A stretch of 63,053 nucleotides of DNA from Salipiger pentaromativorans (GCF_024721115.1 NZ_JAMDHK010000015.1:30360-93412), one strand, 5' to 3'; counted from the first letter of the stretch, positions 27,022 through 36,006 are shown. Program-made: numbers and translations. Notes: generated from the letters alone by a model not told the origin.

Positions 27022-29046
27022 TCAGCCAAGCCCGAATTTCTCGCCCGTCTCGCTGACGTTTGCTTCCGAACCGGACATCTCCGCCTCCAACCGCTCGAGA
27101 TCACTCACGGCGTCCTGAACTCGGGCGACGTCGTTTTCGGACGCAGCCTCCACCTCCAGATCTGTCTGCCGCCCGAACTCCATCTCCATCTGCCGCTGAT
27201 CATCCGCAAGAACAGCGGCGCGGCCGCGCCGAGGCGCTTGAGCCGGACCGGACTCAAGGGGTGCAATCCCTCCGCCTTCTGTTAGCCCCATCCTGGCCTC
27301 GAAATCACGTTCCGTGAGACCTGACCCCCGCGGCGCCGTGGGCATCGCCCTGACGCTCAGGGGCAATTCCCCCATCGGAGGGACCGGCCCCGTCGGGAAG
27401 GGTAGCTCCCCCTCCTGGGCGGCATGGATGCCCTTGAAGAATGGGTCCTCGAAATACACCACGCGCTTGGCCCGGACCGGCATCTGGGCGTCCACGACGA
27501 CGACGATCTCGTCGAGCGGCAGGCGCCGCGCCTCATCCTCGGGCAGGAGCGACACCTCCTCCGTCCGCTCCGATTGGCTGCGGCCCTCGAACGGGTTCTT
27601 CCCGACCGCGCGGGACCGCGTGACGACGGTTTTCGTGGTCTTGCCGACCGCCTTGCTCAGCTCCTCGACGGTCTTCTCGTCGGAGGGCGTCAGGTAGAGC
27701 TTGATCCCGGCGTTGCCCTGCAAGGCGCGCCGCGTGTTCTCGCCGTAGATATCGTCGATGGCCGGGATGGTCTGGGTCACCACCGCGAGATGCCCGCGAT
27801 AGGCGCGCAGCACCTCGATGCTCTCGGCCACGATCGGCATCTTTCCGAGCCGGTTGAACTCGTCGAGCATGATCATAACCGGCCAGGGCTCGTCCGGACC
27901 CGGTTCCTTGTCCTGAAGCGCCGACAGCAGGTCCGAGAAGAAGAGCCGGATCAGAGGTGCGAGGGGTTTCACCATGAGGGGCTGGACGACGAGGTAGACG
28001 CTGAAGGGTTTCTTGCGGATCGTCCGGAAGTCGAAGTCCGAGGTCGCCGTCGCATCGTCGATCGCCGGGTTCTGCCATTGATCGAGGCCCGAGGTCATCA
28101 GGAGCGAGACATAGGATGTCAGCGTATCGTTGTTGGTGGACGCCAGCCGTGTGAAGATCAGCCGCGCCGCGGCGTTTTGGACCTCATGGGCGCGCGCGAG
28201 ATATTCCTTCTGCTTCTGCCCGCCCGAGGCGGCGATGCGGTATATCTCGCCGAGCGTCGGCCTGCGGCGTTGGAACGCGAGTAGCCCGGCCGCGACGAAG
28301 AGATCGATCCCCCCTTTGAGAAGCCCCTGAACACGGTCGTTGTCGTTCTGCAGGAAGAGTGTGGCCAGGAGCTGCAACTCCATCTGCTGGCGGGCCGGGT
28401 CTTTGAGCTCATAGATGCGCAGAAGTGGGTTGTAGCGATGCGTCCGCCTGTCCTCCCAATCCGTGGGCGCGAAGCGGAACACTTCGTCACCCTGCGCCGC
28501 CCGGTGGCGGGCCGAGGCCTCGAAGCATTCTCCCTTTACGTCGAGCACCACCGCTGAGCCCTGCCAGGTCAGGAGGTTCGGAATGACGAAGCCGGTGGTC
28601 TTGCCGCGCCCGGTCGGCGCTACGATCAACGCATGGGGAAAGGTCTTGGAACACAGGAACGGCGCACGCGAGCTTGGCTTTCCAAGCTTGCCGATCACAA
28701 AGCCCGTGCCCGGCGCGCCGAAGAAGCCGTTCCGCTTCATCTCGCGGCGGGTCTGCCAATGGGTATAGCCGAACCGGGTGAGCGCCGAGCCCGACATCGC
28801 AAGGCTCATCATGAGGCCCGCCACCCCGGCCCCGCCCATGATCAGGTTGATCAGGCGGAAGTCGTCGGGACGGGCGGCCCCGATGGCGCGGTAGTTCTGC
28901 ACGATATAGAAGAAGTCGATCTCGGCCCGGAAACCCAGGTCCCGGAAACTGATCACGGCCGAGGCGATGACATAGCCGATCGCGATAGCGACCAGTGTGA
29001 CCAGCGCGACGCCGAGGGCGAGGCGGCCCTTCCCTACCCCTCCCAT
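27022..29046 (-). CDS. virD4: VirD4/TraG coupling protein
   Basis: 674-residue T4SS coupling ATPase that delivers the relaxosome to the channel. Two N-terminal membrane helices (LGVALVTLVAIAIGYVIASA; about residues 65-90), Walker A APTGRGKTT at 143-151, Walker B MIMLDEF at 391-397, then VVTQTIPAIDDIYG and a long disordered acidic C terminus. Its ATG overlaps the relaxase stop (ATGA), so both are translated from one message. Confidence 0.95.
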   Translation of the reverse strand: MGGVGKGRLALGVALVTLVAIAIGYVIASAVISFRDLGFRAEIDFFYIVQNYRAIGAARPDDFRLINLIMGGAGVAGLMMSLAMSGSALTRFGYTHWQTRREMKRNGFFGAPGTGFVIGKLGKPSSRAPFLCSKTFPHALIVAPTGRGKTTGFVIPNLLTWQGSAVVLDVKGECFEASARHRAAQGDEVFRFAPTDWEDRRTHRYNPLLRIYELKDPARQQMELQLLATLFLQNDNDRVQGLLKGGIDLFVAAGLLAFQRRRPTLGEIYRIAASGGQKQKEYLARAHEVQNAAARLIFTRLASTNNDTLTSYVSLLMTSGLDQWQNPAIDDATATSDFDFRTIRKKPFSVYLVVQPLMVKPLAPLIRLFFSDLLSALQDKEPGPDEPWPVMIMLDEFNRLGKMPIVAESIEVLRAYRGHLAVVTQTIPAIDDIYGENTRRALQGNAGIKLYLTPSDEKTVEELSKAVGKTTKTVVTRSRAVGKNPFEGRSQSERTEEVSLLPEDEARRLPLDEIVVVVDAQMPVRAKRVVYFEDPFFKGIHAAQEGELPFPTGPVPPMGELPLSVRAMPTAPRGSGLTERDFEARMGLTEGGGIAPLESGPAQAPRRGRAAVLADDQRQMEMEFGRQTDLEVEAASENDVARVQDAVSDLERLEAEMSGSEANVSETGEKFGLG

Positions 29047-31373
29047 CAGTGCGTCTCCCCGCGCTCGGTCTCGCCATCGACAAGATCGGCGCGGTGGAGC
29101 TCGAACTCGCGGTCGGCGATCTCCTCGACCACGGCGCGGGTCGCCTCGCTGTTGGCGGTGGCCGCGTCCGACTGCAGGTAGGTCTTCGCGGCGTAGAGCC
29201 GATCGAGACGGTCTTCGATCTGGGTCTTCAGCACGTCGACATCCCCGTCCCGCAGCCGGTCGATCTGCGCCGCGTCGAGCTCGCGCTCGACGGCGTCGCG
29301 GTAGGTCAGTCGCTGACCGTCGTCCTGGAACGGCGACTGCAGATTGCCGGCCCGTTCATGGTCGACGACCCGCCGGATGTCCGGATCGGCGATCGGTGCC
29401 CCCTCGACAGCGTCCCCCTCGCGCGCGTCCGAAAGCCGCCCGTCGCGCAGGTCGAGCGCCACCTCCCGCAACTCGTTGTCGCGGCGGACCTGGTTGAGGG
29501 CCTCGGTGTCGCGCAGATCGGTGACGGCCGCATAGGTCGCGCCAAGCCCGCGGGCGAGATGCGACGGCATATCGGGATAGCGCGCGCGGAACTCGTCCGT
29601 GACGGCATCCGCAACGGGGGTCCGCGCGTCGCGACCTTCCATGATCCGGTCGACTTCGCGGGTGATCTCGCGGGCCCGGGCCTCGTCGGTGATGCGCTCC
29701 CGGTAGGGCTCGGACCGGTCGATCACGTCGCCCGGGCGCGCGAGCAGTTCGGGATGCGCATCGAGGTAGCTGCGTTGCTCTTCTTCGATACGCCGCTCCG
29801 CGCGGGAGACGATCTCCCACTCCCGCGCCTCGATCTGGTCTTCGGTCAGACCTTCCGAACGCATGTCCTGGCGGATGGCGCGCTCCATGTCCTCAGTGGC
29901 GTCCCGATGATAATGGACCCTCTCCGTCACGGTGCGATCTTCCACGACACCGTCCTCACGCAAGACCCCTGCCCGCTCCAGCGCGACGCCGAGCTGGACA
30001 TGGGCCCGGTTGAGGGTCTCGCGCGCCGTCTCCAGATCCGCGCGGCGCTCGAGGTTGAGACCGTCCCTCTCGGCCACCCGCGCCAGATCGTCAGCGATCC
30101 ATTGCCGCTCGAGCGCGGCGTTCTGCGCGCCGGTTTCCATCCGGGCGACCACCACGGACGAACTGATCCCGGTCCCGCGCAGCGCGGTGTCGACCTGCGC
30201 CCGCACCTCGGGGTCTCGCAACCGGTCGAGCCGGGCCGCATCGATATTGGTCTCGGAATAGACCCCGCCCTCCGAGGGCTTTTCGGTCAATGTCACGGAT
30301 CTGAGCCCTAGCGGCTGCATATGCGCGAGCCGCGACTGGATCTCGTTGAGGCTGCGCTCGAGCCGCGGCCGTTCGGCCTCCGGCTTCGCATCGATCATGC
30401 CCTGGACGCGCGCGACCTGATCGGCATAACGGGTCCTCAGATCCTCGAACGATTGCTCCTCTGCCATGTAGACGCCTCCTTCCAAAGTCAGCTTGCCGCC
30501 CTTGGCCAGAAGCTCTCCCGAGCGGAACAGGGCATCGGCGATGTCCTCGCGGTTGTCCGCAGAGGCCTCAGCGGCAAGCGAGTGATAGATGATCCGGGTG
30601 TTTGCGATCTCTTCAAGGGCGCGATCAAGATCGGCCCCGACCCGTGGCCGTGGCTCCGCGGCCCGCCCCTCAACCTTGGCCGCATAGACCTCGCGGGTGC
30701 GCGGCGGGTAGTGCACGACACCCCGATCGAGCCGCCGCGTGGCCTCCAGACGCACGCCGAACCGCTCGGCCTCTTCCACCATGGCGAGGCGGAAATCGTC
30801 GTAGTTGAACCGGTGATCGCGACCCAGGAAGAAGAACTCACCCTCCTGCGACCGGCGATTCAAAACTATATGTGCGTGGGGGTGATCGCGATCCTCATGC
30901 ACCGCGATGATGTAGTCGAAATGTCCCTCTTCGGACTGAAAGAACCGCTCGGCGACATTGGCGGTGATGTCGCGCACGTCCTCGCCCCGGGTGCCGATCG
31001 GATAGGACATCAGCATATGCGTCGTCTGTCCGAGCTTGGGCTTGAACCCCGCACTCCAGCGCTTGGCGAACCGCTCCGTCAGGTCCTTGATCTCCGATCC
31101 CTCAAGCCTCGTCTTCCCGTCCAGGAACCCGCTGCTGTCCACGATATGCGAGGACTTGGTGGTGAGGTAATCAAGCTGGTTCATGAGCTGGGATTTGGTA
31201 TGCGTGCCCCCGCCCCGGATCGCCTTGAAGACCGCCGCACGATGCCCCGCAGCGGCGCGCACGAGCTGCCTCTGCCGGGACGCCTGCAGCCCTTGCATCG
31301 AGCCCCGTATCCGGCTCCAGCCATCCCGGAAGATCTCTCCGGTGACGTCATGGACGGCATCATTCAGCCGCAT
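29046..31373 (-). CDS. Relaxase (VirD2-like, MOB-type nickase)
   Basis: 775 residues. It nicks oriT and pilots the transferred strand. The putative catalytic Tyr is in QLDYLTTKSSHI (residue 71 counted from an upstream TTG), and the metal-binding three-His motif HEDRDHPHAH is near residue 165. The C-terminal 500 residues are charged and helical with repeated Arg/Asp-rich segments. ATG at 31373 is preferred over TTG at 31379; either overlaps the upstream MobC-like gene. It forms an operon MobC-like, relaxase, VirD4. Confidence 0.92.
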   Translation of the reverse strand: MRLNDAVHDVTGEIFRDGWSRIRGSMQGLQASRQRQLVRAAAGHRAAVFKAIRGGGTHTKSQLMNQLDYLTTKSSHIVDSSGFLDGKTRLEGSEIKDLTERFAKRWSAGFKPKLGQTTHMLMSYPIGTRGEDVRDITANVAERFFQSEEGHFDYIIAVHEDRDHPHAHIVLNRRSQEGEFFFLGRDHRFNYDDFRLAMVEEAERFGVRLEATRRLDRGVVHYPPRTREVYAAKVEGRAAEPRPRVGADLDRALEEIANTRIIYHSLAAEASADNREDIADALFRSGELLAKGGKLTLEGGVYMAEEQSFEDLRTRYADQVARVQGMIDAKPEAERPRLERSLNEIQSRLAHMQPLGLRSVTLTEKPSEGGVYSETNIDAARLDRLRDPEVRAQVDTALRGTGISSSVVVARMETGAQNAALERQWIADDLARVAERDGLNLERRADLETARETLNRAHVQLGVALERAGVLREDGVVEDRTVTERVHYHRDATEDMERAIRQDMRSEGLTEDQIEAREWEIVSRAERRIEEEQRSYLDAHPELLARPGDVIDRSEPYRERITDEARAREITREVDRIMEGRDARTPVADAVTDEFRARYPDMPSHLARGLGATYAAVTDLRDTEALNQVRRDNELREVALDLRDGRLSDAREGDAVEGAPIADPDIRRVVDHERAGNLQSPFQDDGQRLTYRDAVERELDAAQIDRLRDGDVDVLKTQIEDRLDRLYAAKTYLQSDAATANSEATRAVVEEIADREFELHRADLVDGETERGETH

Positions 31374-31953
31374 GGGCAAACTCCCTCAGAGCGGCAGTGG
31401 CGGAGAGCCGCATCCCATCCCGACGACGGCGCAAAAGCAGGTCGATCTCGTCAGCGGAATCGAGGATGAACCGCGCCAGCGCACGCATCTGCACGAGGCG
31501 CAGTTCGGACAACTCTGCGTTCGGCGCGGAGCCTTCCCCCTGCCCCTCCCGGCTGGCTTTCATCATCTGCTTGGCGACCTGCACGACGCCGTTGCCGACC
31601 TCGTGCAAGGAGGCCCGGTAGCGCGCCATCTCAGCCGCCAGATTCGCGTCCGGAACGAACGTTCCCCCCGCCGCCTGGATCAGCCGCCGGACCCCCTCCG
31701 TGCGGGTCTCGATCCCCGCCGCGGACAGCACCTCATCCAGCGCAGCAAGCTCTTCTGGTGTCAGCTTCACCGTCACCGCGGCCGTCGCCACGGCCGCATC
31801 CTTCTGGCGTTCTTCGTCCGCCTTCAACGTGTACTGGATGGCCCGCGGCGTGACCCCGAACCGCTCCGCGAGCGCGGAAGTCCCCACACCTGCTGCGGCC
31901 TCGCGGATAATCTCCGCCCGCTCCGTCTGTGTCAGTCTCTTGGTCCGGCTCAT
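31360..31953 (-). CDS. MobC-like relaxosome accessory protein with HTH
   Basis: 197 residues. The N-terminal HTH (RLTQTERAEIIREAAAGVGT; SALAERFGVTPRAIQYTL) is followed by a MobC-like region (VKLTPEELAALDEVLSAAGI; then RTEGVRRLIQAAGG). MobC proteins help relaxases open oriT. It is the first gene of the relaxase operon and starts next to the hairpin-rich non-coding stretch that I propose as oriT. Confidence 0.8.
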   Translation of the reverse strand: MSRTKRLTQTERAEIIREAAAGVGTSALAERFGVTPRAIQYTLKADEERQKDAAVATAAVTVKLTPEELAALDEVLSAAGIETRTEGVRRLIQAAGGTFVPDANLAAEMARYRASLHEVGNGVVQVAKQMMKASREGQGEGSAPNAELSELRLVQMRALARFILDSADEIDLLLRRRRDGMRLSATAALREFAHAAE

Positions 31954-32002
31954 ACGAAGAAAGCCCCCCTATTTCCTGCCACCTTCATACGAGGCCGCCT
32001 CT

Positions 32003-32043
32003 ACCATACGAACCTATATAAACGTGTCAATGATATACTATTG
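32003..32043 (-). promoter_or_regulatory. Promoter/operator of the relaxase operon
   Basis: On the minus strand: TTGACA (32030-32025), 16-base spacer, TATGGT (32008-32003), about 50 bases before the MobC-like gene. CAATGATATACTATTG (32028-32043) overlaps the -35 box and matches 14 of 16 bases of the palindrome core at 10445-10460. This suggests shared control with the secreted protein and VirB transcripts. Confidence 0.6.
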
Positions 32044-32189
32044 TATAGATGGAGCGCTGGCGGCCTCGTATTCCGTTTTCCGCCGAGCGGCCCCGGTGAA
32101 ACCGGGGGCGCGAGGCCGCGGCCCGAAGGGTCGCCAGCCCCCTTTCCGTGAGCGCACCGGCCGCCTTTTTTACGCCCGCGCCGGAGGGT

Positions 32190-32425
32190 CTGGCCGAACA
32201 CGCAGGTGTTCGGACGGACGCGAGGGGCGGCGCGCCTTCCCCCCGACGGGGCTGACAGACAGGGTCAAGGGAGGCCAGATTTGGCCCACCAAATCTCTGC
32301 CGCAAAAACCGGCAGGCCCCGCCTGACTGTTTTTGGGGATGGCCCCCTTGAGGCTGGCTGGCAGACCTGTTCGCGGCTCTTTCACCTCCTCCCGTCAGGA
32401 CCGTTCTGGGTCCTGACGGGAGGGG
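32190..32425. other. Candidate oriT, hairpin cluster
   Basis: Non-coding DNA beside the MobC-relaxase operon containing a run of perfect inverted repeats: CCGAACAC/GTGTTCGG (32194-32213, GCAG loop), AGATTTGG/CCAAATCT (32277-32296, CCCA loop), CTGCCG/CGGCAG (32297-32315, CAAAAAC loop), and a 14-bp pair CTCCCGTCAGGACC/GGTCCTGACGGGAG (32389-32422, 6-base loop). Such clusters next to a relaxase are typical of oriT. The nick site cannot be pinned down from sequence alone. Confidence 0.5.
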
Positions 32426-32447
32426 TCGATGCGCAAGTCGACAGTCA

Positions 32448-32473
32448 GAAGGGCCGCCTTTTGGCGGCCCTTC
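32448..32473 (-). terminator. Hairpin downstream of the 32484 gene
   Basis: Perfect 11-bp stem GAAGGGCCGCC / GGCGGCCCTTC with a TTTT loop, directly after the stop of the small minus-strand gene. There is no long U tract, but position and strength support a terminator. Confidence 0.6.
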
Positions 32474-32483
32474 GGGGGTGCGA

Positions 32484-32690
32484 TCAGTCCTGCGGTTCTT
32501 TCGAGCTGGGCGGGAACATCACCAGTTCCTGGACGGCGACCGGGAAGTCGAGCTTGAGGCTGAAGAACTCCGTTCCGTCCCCGGTCCGGGTGTTGCGGAA
32601 CATCGCGCCGACGCGCTGGAAGCGGGTGCGGACCTCGCCCTCGGCATCGGTGAACTTGACGGGGACGGTGGCAACGTAATGGGTGGTCAT
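32484..32690 (-). CDS. Small conserved element protein, unknown
   Basis: 68 residues, no signal peptide or membrane segment: THYVATVPVKFTDAEGEVRT, then RVGAMFRNTRTGDGTEFFSL and VAVQELVMFPPSS. The pattern of alternating hydrophobic residues suggests a small beta-rich fold. It has its own ribosome site (GGAG-like) and a hairpin terminator at 32448-32473. It is a solitary gene at the start of the leading region. Function unknown. Confidence 0.6.
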   Translation of the reverse strand: MTTHYVATVPVKFTDAEGEVRTRFQRVGAMFRNTRTGDGTEFFSLKLDFPVAVQELVMFPPSSKEPQD

Positions 32691-33276
32691 CTGGGTCTCT
32701 CCTTTTTGCGATGAGGATCACCTGGCACGGGGAGCCGAGGGTCGGTCGCAAGCGCAAATGCGGAGGGTCCGCGACACCCGGAGTGGAAGCCGTATTTGCT
32801 CTTGCCGACGCTAAAGCGGAGGGACCGGACGACCCGCCCCCGTGCGATCCGAAAGTGTGAGCAAAGAGGCGTGATCCGGGTGGCTCGCCCGCATCTAAAA
32901 TGCCACCGTCCAGATCAAGGTCGAATGCCAGGTGCGAGAGCCGAGAACGATGTCTGCATCCACGTCGGTGCGATGGTTTGGAAGCCCCGGATCGGCTGGG
33001 CACGGCTATCTGCCGCAAGGTCGCATTCCCCGCCCGACCCGAAACGGGAGCATGTTTGATGCCAGCGATCCGAGCAGGATCGGGCGCAACTGCATTGTGC
33101 TGAACGGTGTCCCCTCAGTCGTAGGTCGAACGATGACCTGTGATCCCCATTCGCCGAATACCGCACTCCGACCCGATAGTTTCGACGAGCGGGCAGGCGC
33201 CCAAATCCTGACCTCCTTCGCGGACACCCCGACGCCGCAGACACCGACCGGCCACGGACCATGAGAACGACGAAAT
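32691..33276. other. Gap without a supported gene
   Basis: About 590 bases. Short open frames on both strands lack protein-like composition and have no good starts. No recognisable RNA or repeat was found; a promoter for the 32484 gene should lie at its left end. Confidence 0.4.
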
Positions 33277-33294
33277 GGCCGCCCGAAGGCGGCC
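33277..33294 (-). terminator. Terminator of the DUF2493 gene
   Basis: Stem GGCCGCC / GGCGGCC with a tight CGAA-type loop, followed on the minus strand by ATTTCGTCGTT. It lies 8 bases after the stop at 33302. Confidence 0.65.
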
Positions 33295-33301
33295 TCTTCT
33301 C

Positions 33302-34231
33302 TCACTGCTCGGTCTTCTTTTTCGCGGGATCCGCGACCCGCATCACGGTCAGCCCTCTTGCCTCGGCCTTCTGCCCGAGGTTCAGCGCGACCCCGTTGCC
33401 GCCGAAGAGCACGACCCCGGTCGCGGCGAACTTGTCGTCCAGCATCTCGTCGTTGCATTTGAACGGCGCGGCACGTCCATACGCAGACCAGCGCGGATCG
33501 AACCGCGCCTGCGCGACCCCCCGGGCGCGCGCCCACCTCGCCGCGATCATCTCGGCCCCGTGCTTGCCACCCTTGTGGCAGAGGAAGATCTCCTGATTGC
33601 GGTTTTGCCGGATCCGGTCCCGAACCTTGTCGAGCGTGGTGAAGATCACGTCGATGTCGGTCCAGTCGGTGGCGCCGGAGACGATCAGGGGCACCCCTTC
33701 GACCTTCGACTTCGCGGCTGTCTCGCGATCGTGCTGCTCGAGCAGCTGCCGGGCCTCGAAGACCGCGCCGGTCTCCTGCGCCCGGACGCTCGCGCGCGAG
33801 CCTGCGGCCGGGATGAAGGCGTGGCCGGTCTCGACCTCGTAGCATTCCGCCGCCGCCTCGGCCATCGTCTCGACGGCTCCGACGATTTCCCTCAGCTGCA
33901 GGAAGCGGACTTGGGCCTCTTCGAGGGCGGTCTCTGCGATCTCCGATCCGTCGTGCGATTTGGCCAGGGCGCCGATCTTGTCGGCGGTCCGGTCGACCTC
34001 CTTCGTCAGGGCCACCTTGCGGCGCTGCAGGATCGTGGCGAGCCCGTGCGCCAGCGGTTCGATCTCGGCCTCGAGCCCGGTGCCCCGCAGCTGGCCGAGC
34101 AAGGTCTCGAAGGTCTCCCGGACGATGCTGTCCTTGAGCAGGTCGTCCTCCGGGATCGGCAGGACCGCGCCCTTCTCGGTCAGCCCGTAAAGTTCGATGG
34201 TCTCGTAGGCGGTGGCTTGATCGTAAGACAT
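33302..34231 (-). CDS. DUF2493 (SLOG-like) protein
   Basis: 309 residues. A helical N-terminal half (MAEAAAECYEVETGHAFIPA near residue 120) precedes a C-terminal Rossmann-like DUF2493 domain: GVPLIVSGATDWTDIDVIFT, FLCHKGGKHGAEMIAARWAR, and AATGVVLFGGNGVALNLGQK. SLOG domains bind nucleotides or nucleotide-derived signals. ATG at 34231 is preceded by a GGAG-type ribosome site. It is a frequent gene on alphaproteobacterial plasmids and elements; the substrate is unknown. Confidence 0.8.
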   Translation of the reverse strand: MSYDQATAYETIELYGLTEKGAVLPIPEDDLLKDSIVRETFETLLGQLRGTGLEAEIEPLAHGLATILQRRKVALTKEVDRTADKIGALAKSHDGSEIAETALEEAQVRFLQLREIVGAVETMAEAAAECYEVETGHAFIPAAGSRASVRAQETGAVFEARQLLEQHDRETAAKSKVEGVPLIVSGATDWTDIDVIFTTLDKVRDRIRQNRNQEIFLCHKGGKHGAEMIAARWARARGVAQARFDPRWSAYGRAAPFKCNDEMLDDKFAATGVVLFGGNGVALNLGQKAEARGLTVMRVADPAKKKTEQ

Positions 34232-34882
34232 GTCGGTATCTCCAGATGTTTGAGGCGCCACCACGTGAGTGTGGGGGCATGGCCGAATGTCTGGTTCACC
34301 GAATCTGTCCGGGTCAGGGACGGCGCAGCCGCCGGCTTGCCGGGCGCAAAAGTTTTCCGGGCGCATCGCCAACCACGGGCGCGCCGTCGACCACTGGGCT
34401 GACACCTCCGCGCGCACCGCCCTCGCCGAAAAGTTTTGCGATCCTTGAGGCGGGCTGATTTGGGGGCCATCCGGAGGATATGCTTCCGCGCTCATGTGTG
34501 TGTGAATGACGGTAGGTTTGCCCGACGCGAGCAGGCAAGCGGCGCGACCGGACGCGGCAGACGGATGGAGCGGCGGGATCGTTTTGGCCCCGGCCAAAAC
34601 AGACCAGAGCGCAATCCGGCGCAGCGGCCGGGGAGCGACGTGCTCGCGAGACGGGCAAACCGGGATGCCGGGTGCGACGCCGCGGTGAGGCCGCATGGCC
34701 GAATGCGCGATCGGCCAAGGGCCGATATCTCCCCTGCGACAAGCGAAGCCGAGCAGGGGAGAGCCGTCAGGCTGGTGGTGACCACCGCGCCGCATGCGAG
34801 ACGCATCGATCACGTTTGAAGCTCACCACCTGCGAGCCGACCTTCCTGGTCTGCGTCCTTGCGGCACCGCCCACGCTGGCTG
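34232..34882. other. Structured gap without a supported gene
   Basis: About 650 bases. No convincing protein gene. Two perfect dyads stand out: GTTTTGGCC/GGCCAAAAC (34581-34600) and TCTCCCCTGC/GCAGGGGAGA (34728-34762). The promoter of the DUF2493 gene must lie near 34250-34300. Confidence 0.4.
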
Positions 34883-35461
34883 TCAAAGCGCCTCGATGTC
34901 TCGTCGCGCGACCGCTGCGAGTTTCGGAAGGCCTGCCCGTGTGAGATCGAGAAGAAATTCGCTCACGGTCATGCTCGGGTTCCTGTAGCGGCGGCGGACC
35001 CGCCCGAGCGCACGAGCAGCTTCGACGGGAAAGAGCTCGTATGTGTTCACGAGCATATCATCGGCGCCCAGTACTGGGATGTCATAGTCGTCAAGAAGAC
35101 CTGACGGGAAATCGCGCAAGTTTTCAGTGACAATGACTTGGGCGGAACATCGGATCGCGGCCGCGAGGACGTGTCGATCATCCTTGTCCGGCATATCGAG
35201 GCCGTCGATCAGAGACATATGTCCCGTCACGAAGCATTCGTCGAAGGTCTGCCGGATCATGCGGGCTTGAGAATTTATGCTGTCCTCGAGCGATGGCTTC
35301 AATTCGATCAGGTTCTCTGTCCATTCGGCCATGATCTCCTCCGTGAAACGGGCACGGAACAGACCCTCGTGCGCGAATGTGAGCAGCACATCCCGGACGC
35401 GAAACGGAAACAGGACGTTCGCGTCAAGGATCACGACAAAGGGATTGGCGACGATACTCAA
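34883..35461 (-). CDS. PIN-domain toxin (VapC-like)
   Basis: 192-residue putative Mg-dependent RNase. The PIN acidic residues are visible: FVVILDANVLFP (Asp13), EIMAEWTENL, and MPDKDDRHVLAAAIRCSAQV with the central Asp cluster, then IVTENLRDFP. It is longer than typical VapC (about 130) because of a C-terminal helical extension. Its ATG overlaps the upstream antitoxin stop (ATGA). Confidence 0.85.
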   Translation of the reverse strand: MSIVANPFVVILDANVLFPFRVRDVLLTFAHEGLFRARFTEEIMAEWTENLIELKPSLEDSINSQARMIRQTFDECFVTGHMSLIDGLDMPDKDDRHVLAAAIRCSAQVIVTENLRDFPSGLLDDYDIPVLGADDMLVNTYELFPVEAARALGRVRRRYRNPSMTVSEFLLDLTRAGLPKLAAVARRDIEAL

Positions 35462-35922
35462 GCTGCGTCAAACTCCTGGCCGAGCCGAGCGAGCTCGTCG
35501 AGCGCGTCCTCACGCTCCTGACGCTTTCGGTCACGGTAGGCGGTCAACGCTTCGAGCGGGACGCGCCTGTGCTTGCCGACTTCCTCGAATTCGATTTCGC
35601 CCGCCTTCAAGAGCTTCGTGAGATGCGGCCGAGACACATTCAGCATATCCGCTGCCTCTTGCGTGGTCAGCATCGTGCCGACCGGGACGAGGGTCACCAT
35701 ATTGCCGGAGGCCACATGACCCAGCAGGTCGATGATTAGATGGCCGACGGCGGGCGCGATGTGAACATGGTCCCCATCCTGACCTGAAACCTTGAGGTTT
35801 CCGTCGGCATCCATCGCGATGGCGATGGCCGTGGCCGCATGCGCAGCAGAGCTGATTTCTTCTGGAGTAGGAAGGCGCTTCTCCAAGCCCTTCTCAACCT
35901 CCGCGTGCGTGGTGTCGGTCAT
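35458..35922 (-). CDS. Antitoxin with excisionase-type HTH
   Basis: 154 residues. The C-terminal half has an excisionase/AlpA-like winged HTH: MLTTQEAADMLNVSRPHLTK, LLKAGEIEFEEVGKHRRVPL, then a charged helix (RDRKRQEREDALDELARLGQ) likely to bind the toxin. ATG at 35922 follows AGGGAG. It heads the two-gene PIN module. Direct repeats upstream (35979-36006) are the probable binding site. Confidence 0.85.
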   Translation of the reverse strand: MTDTTHAEVEKGLEKRLPTPEEISSAAHAATAIAIAMDADGNLKVSGQDGDHVHIAPAVGHLIIDLLGHVASGNMVTLVPVGTMLTTQEAADMLNVSRPHLTKLLKAGEIEFEEVGKHRRVPLEALTAYRDRKRQEREDALDELARLGQEFDAA

Positions 35923-35978
35923 GGTTTTCTCCCTTGGGTTTGATGCAGATATGCGCCCGTAGACCATCCCCTTCAAGA

Positions 35979-36006
35979 GAAATAAGCGAAACAACCGAAA
36001 TAAGCG
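35979..36006 (-). repeat. Direct repeats upstream of the PIN antitoxin
   Basis: GAAATAAGCG occurs at 35979-35988 and again at 35997-36006, 18 bases apart, 57 to 84 bases before the antitoxin start. It is AT-rich against a GC-rich background and probably marks the promoter and operator. Confidence 0.5.

Noticed and set aside
30321-31469. Plus-strand frame of 382 codons opposite the relaxase
   Set aside because: Antisense to the relaxase catalytic domain; no motif and no ribosome site.
32206-32679. Plus-strand open frame across the hairpin cluster
   Set aside because: It runs through the inverted repeats and over the small minus-strand gene, and its residues do not look protein-like.
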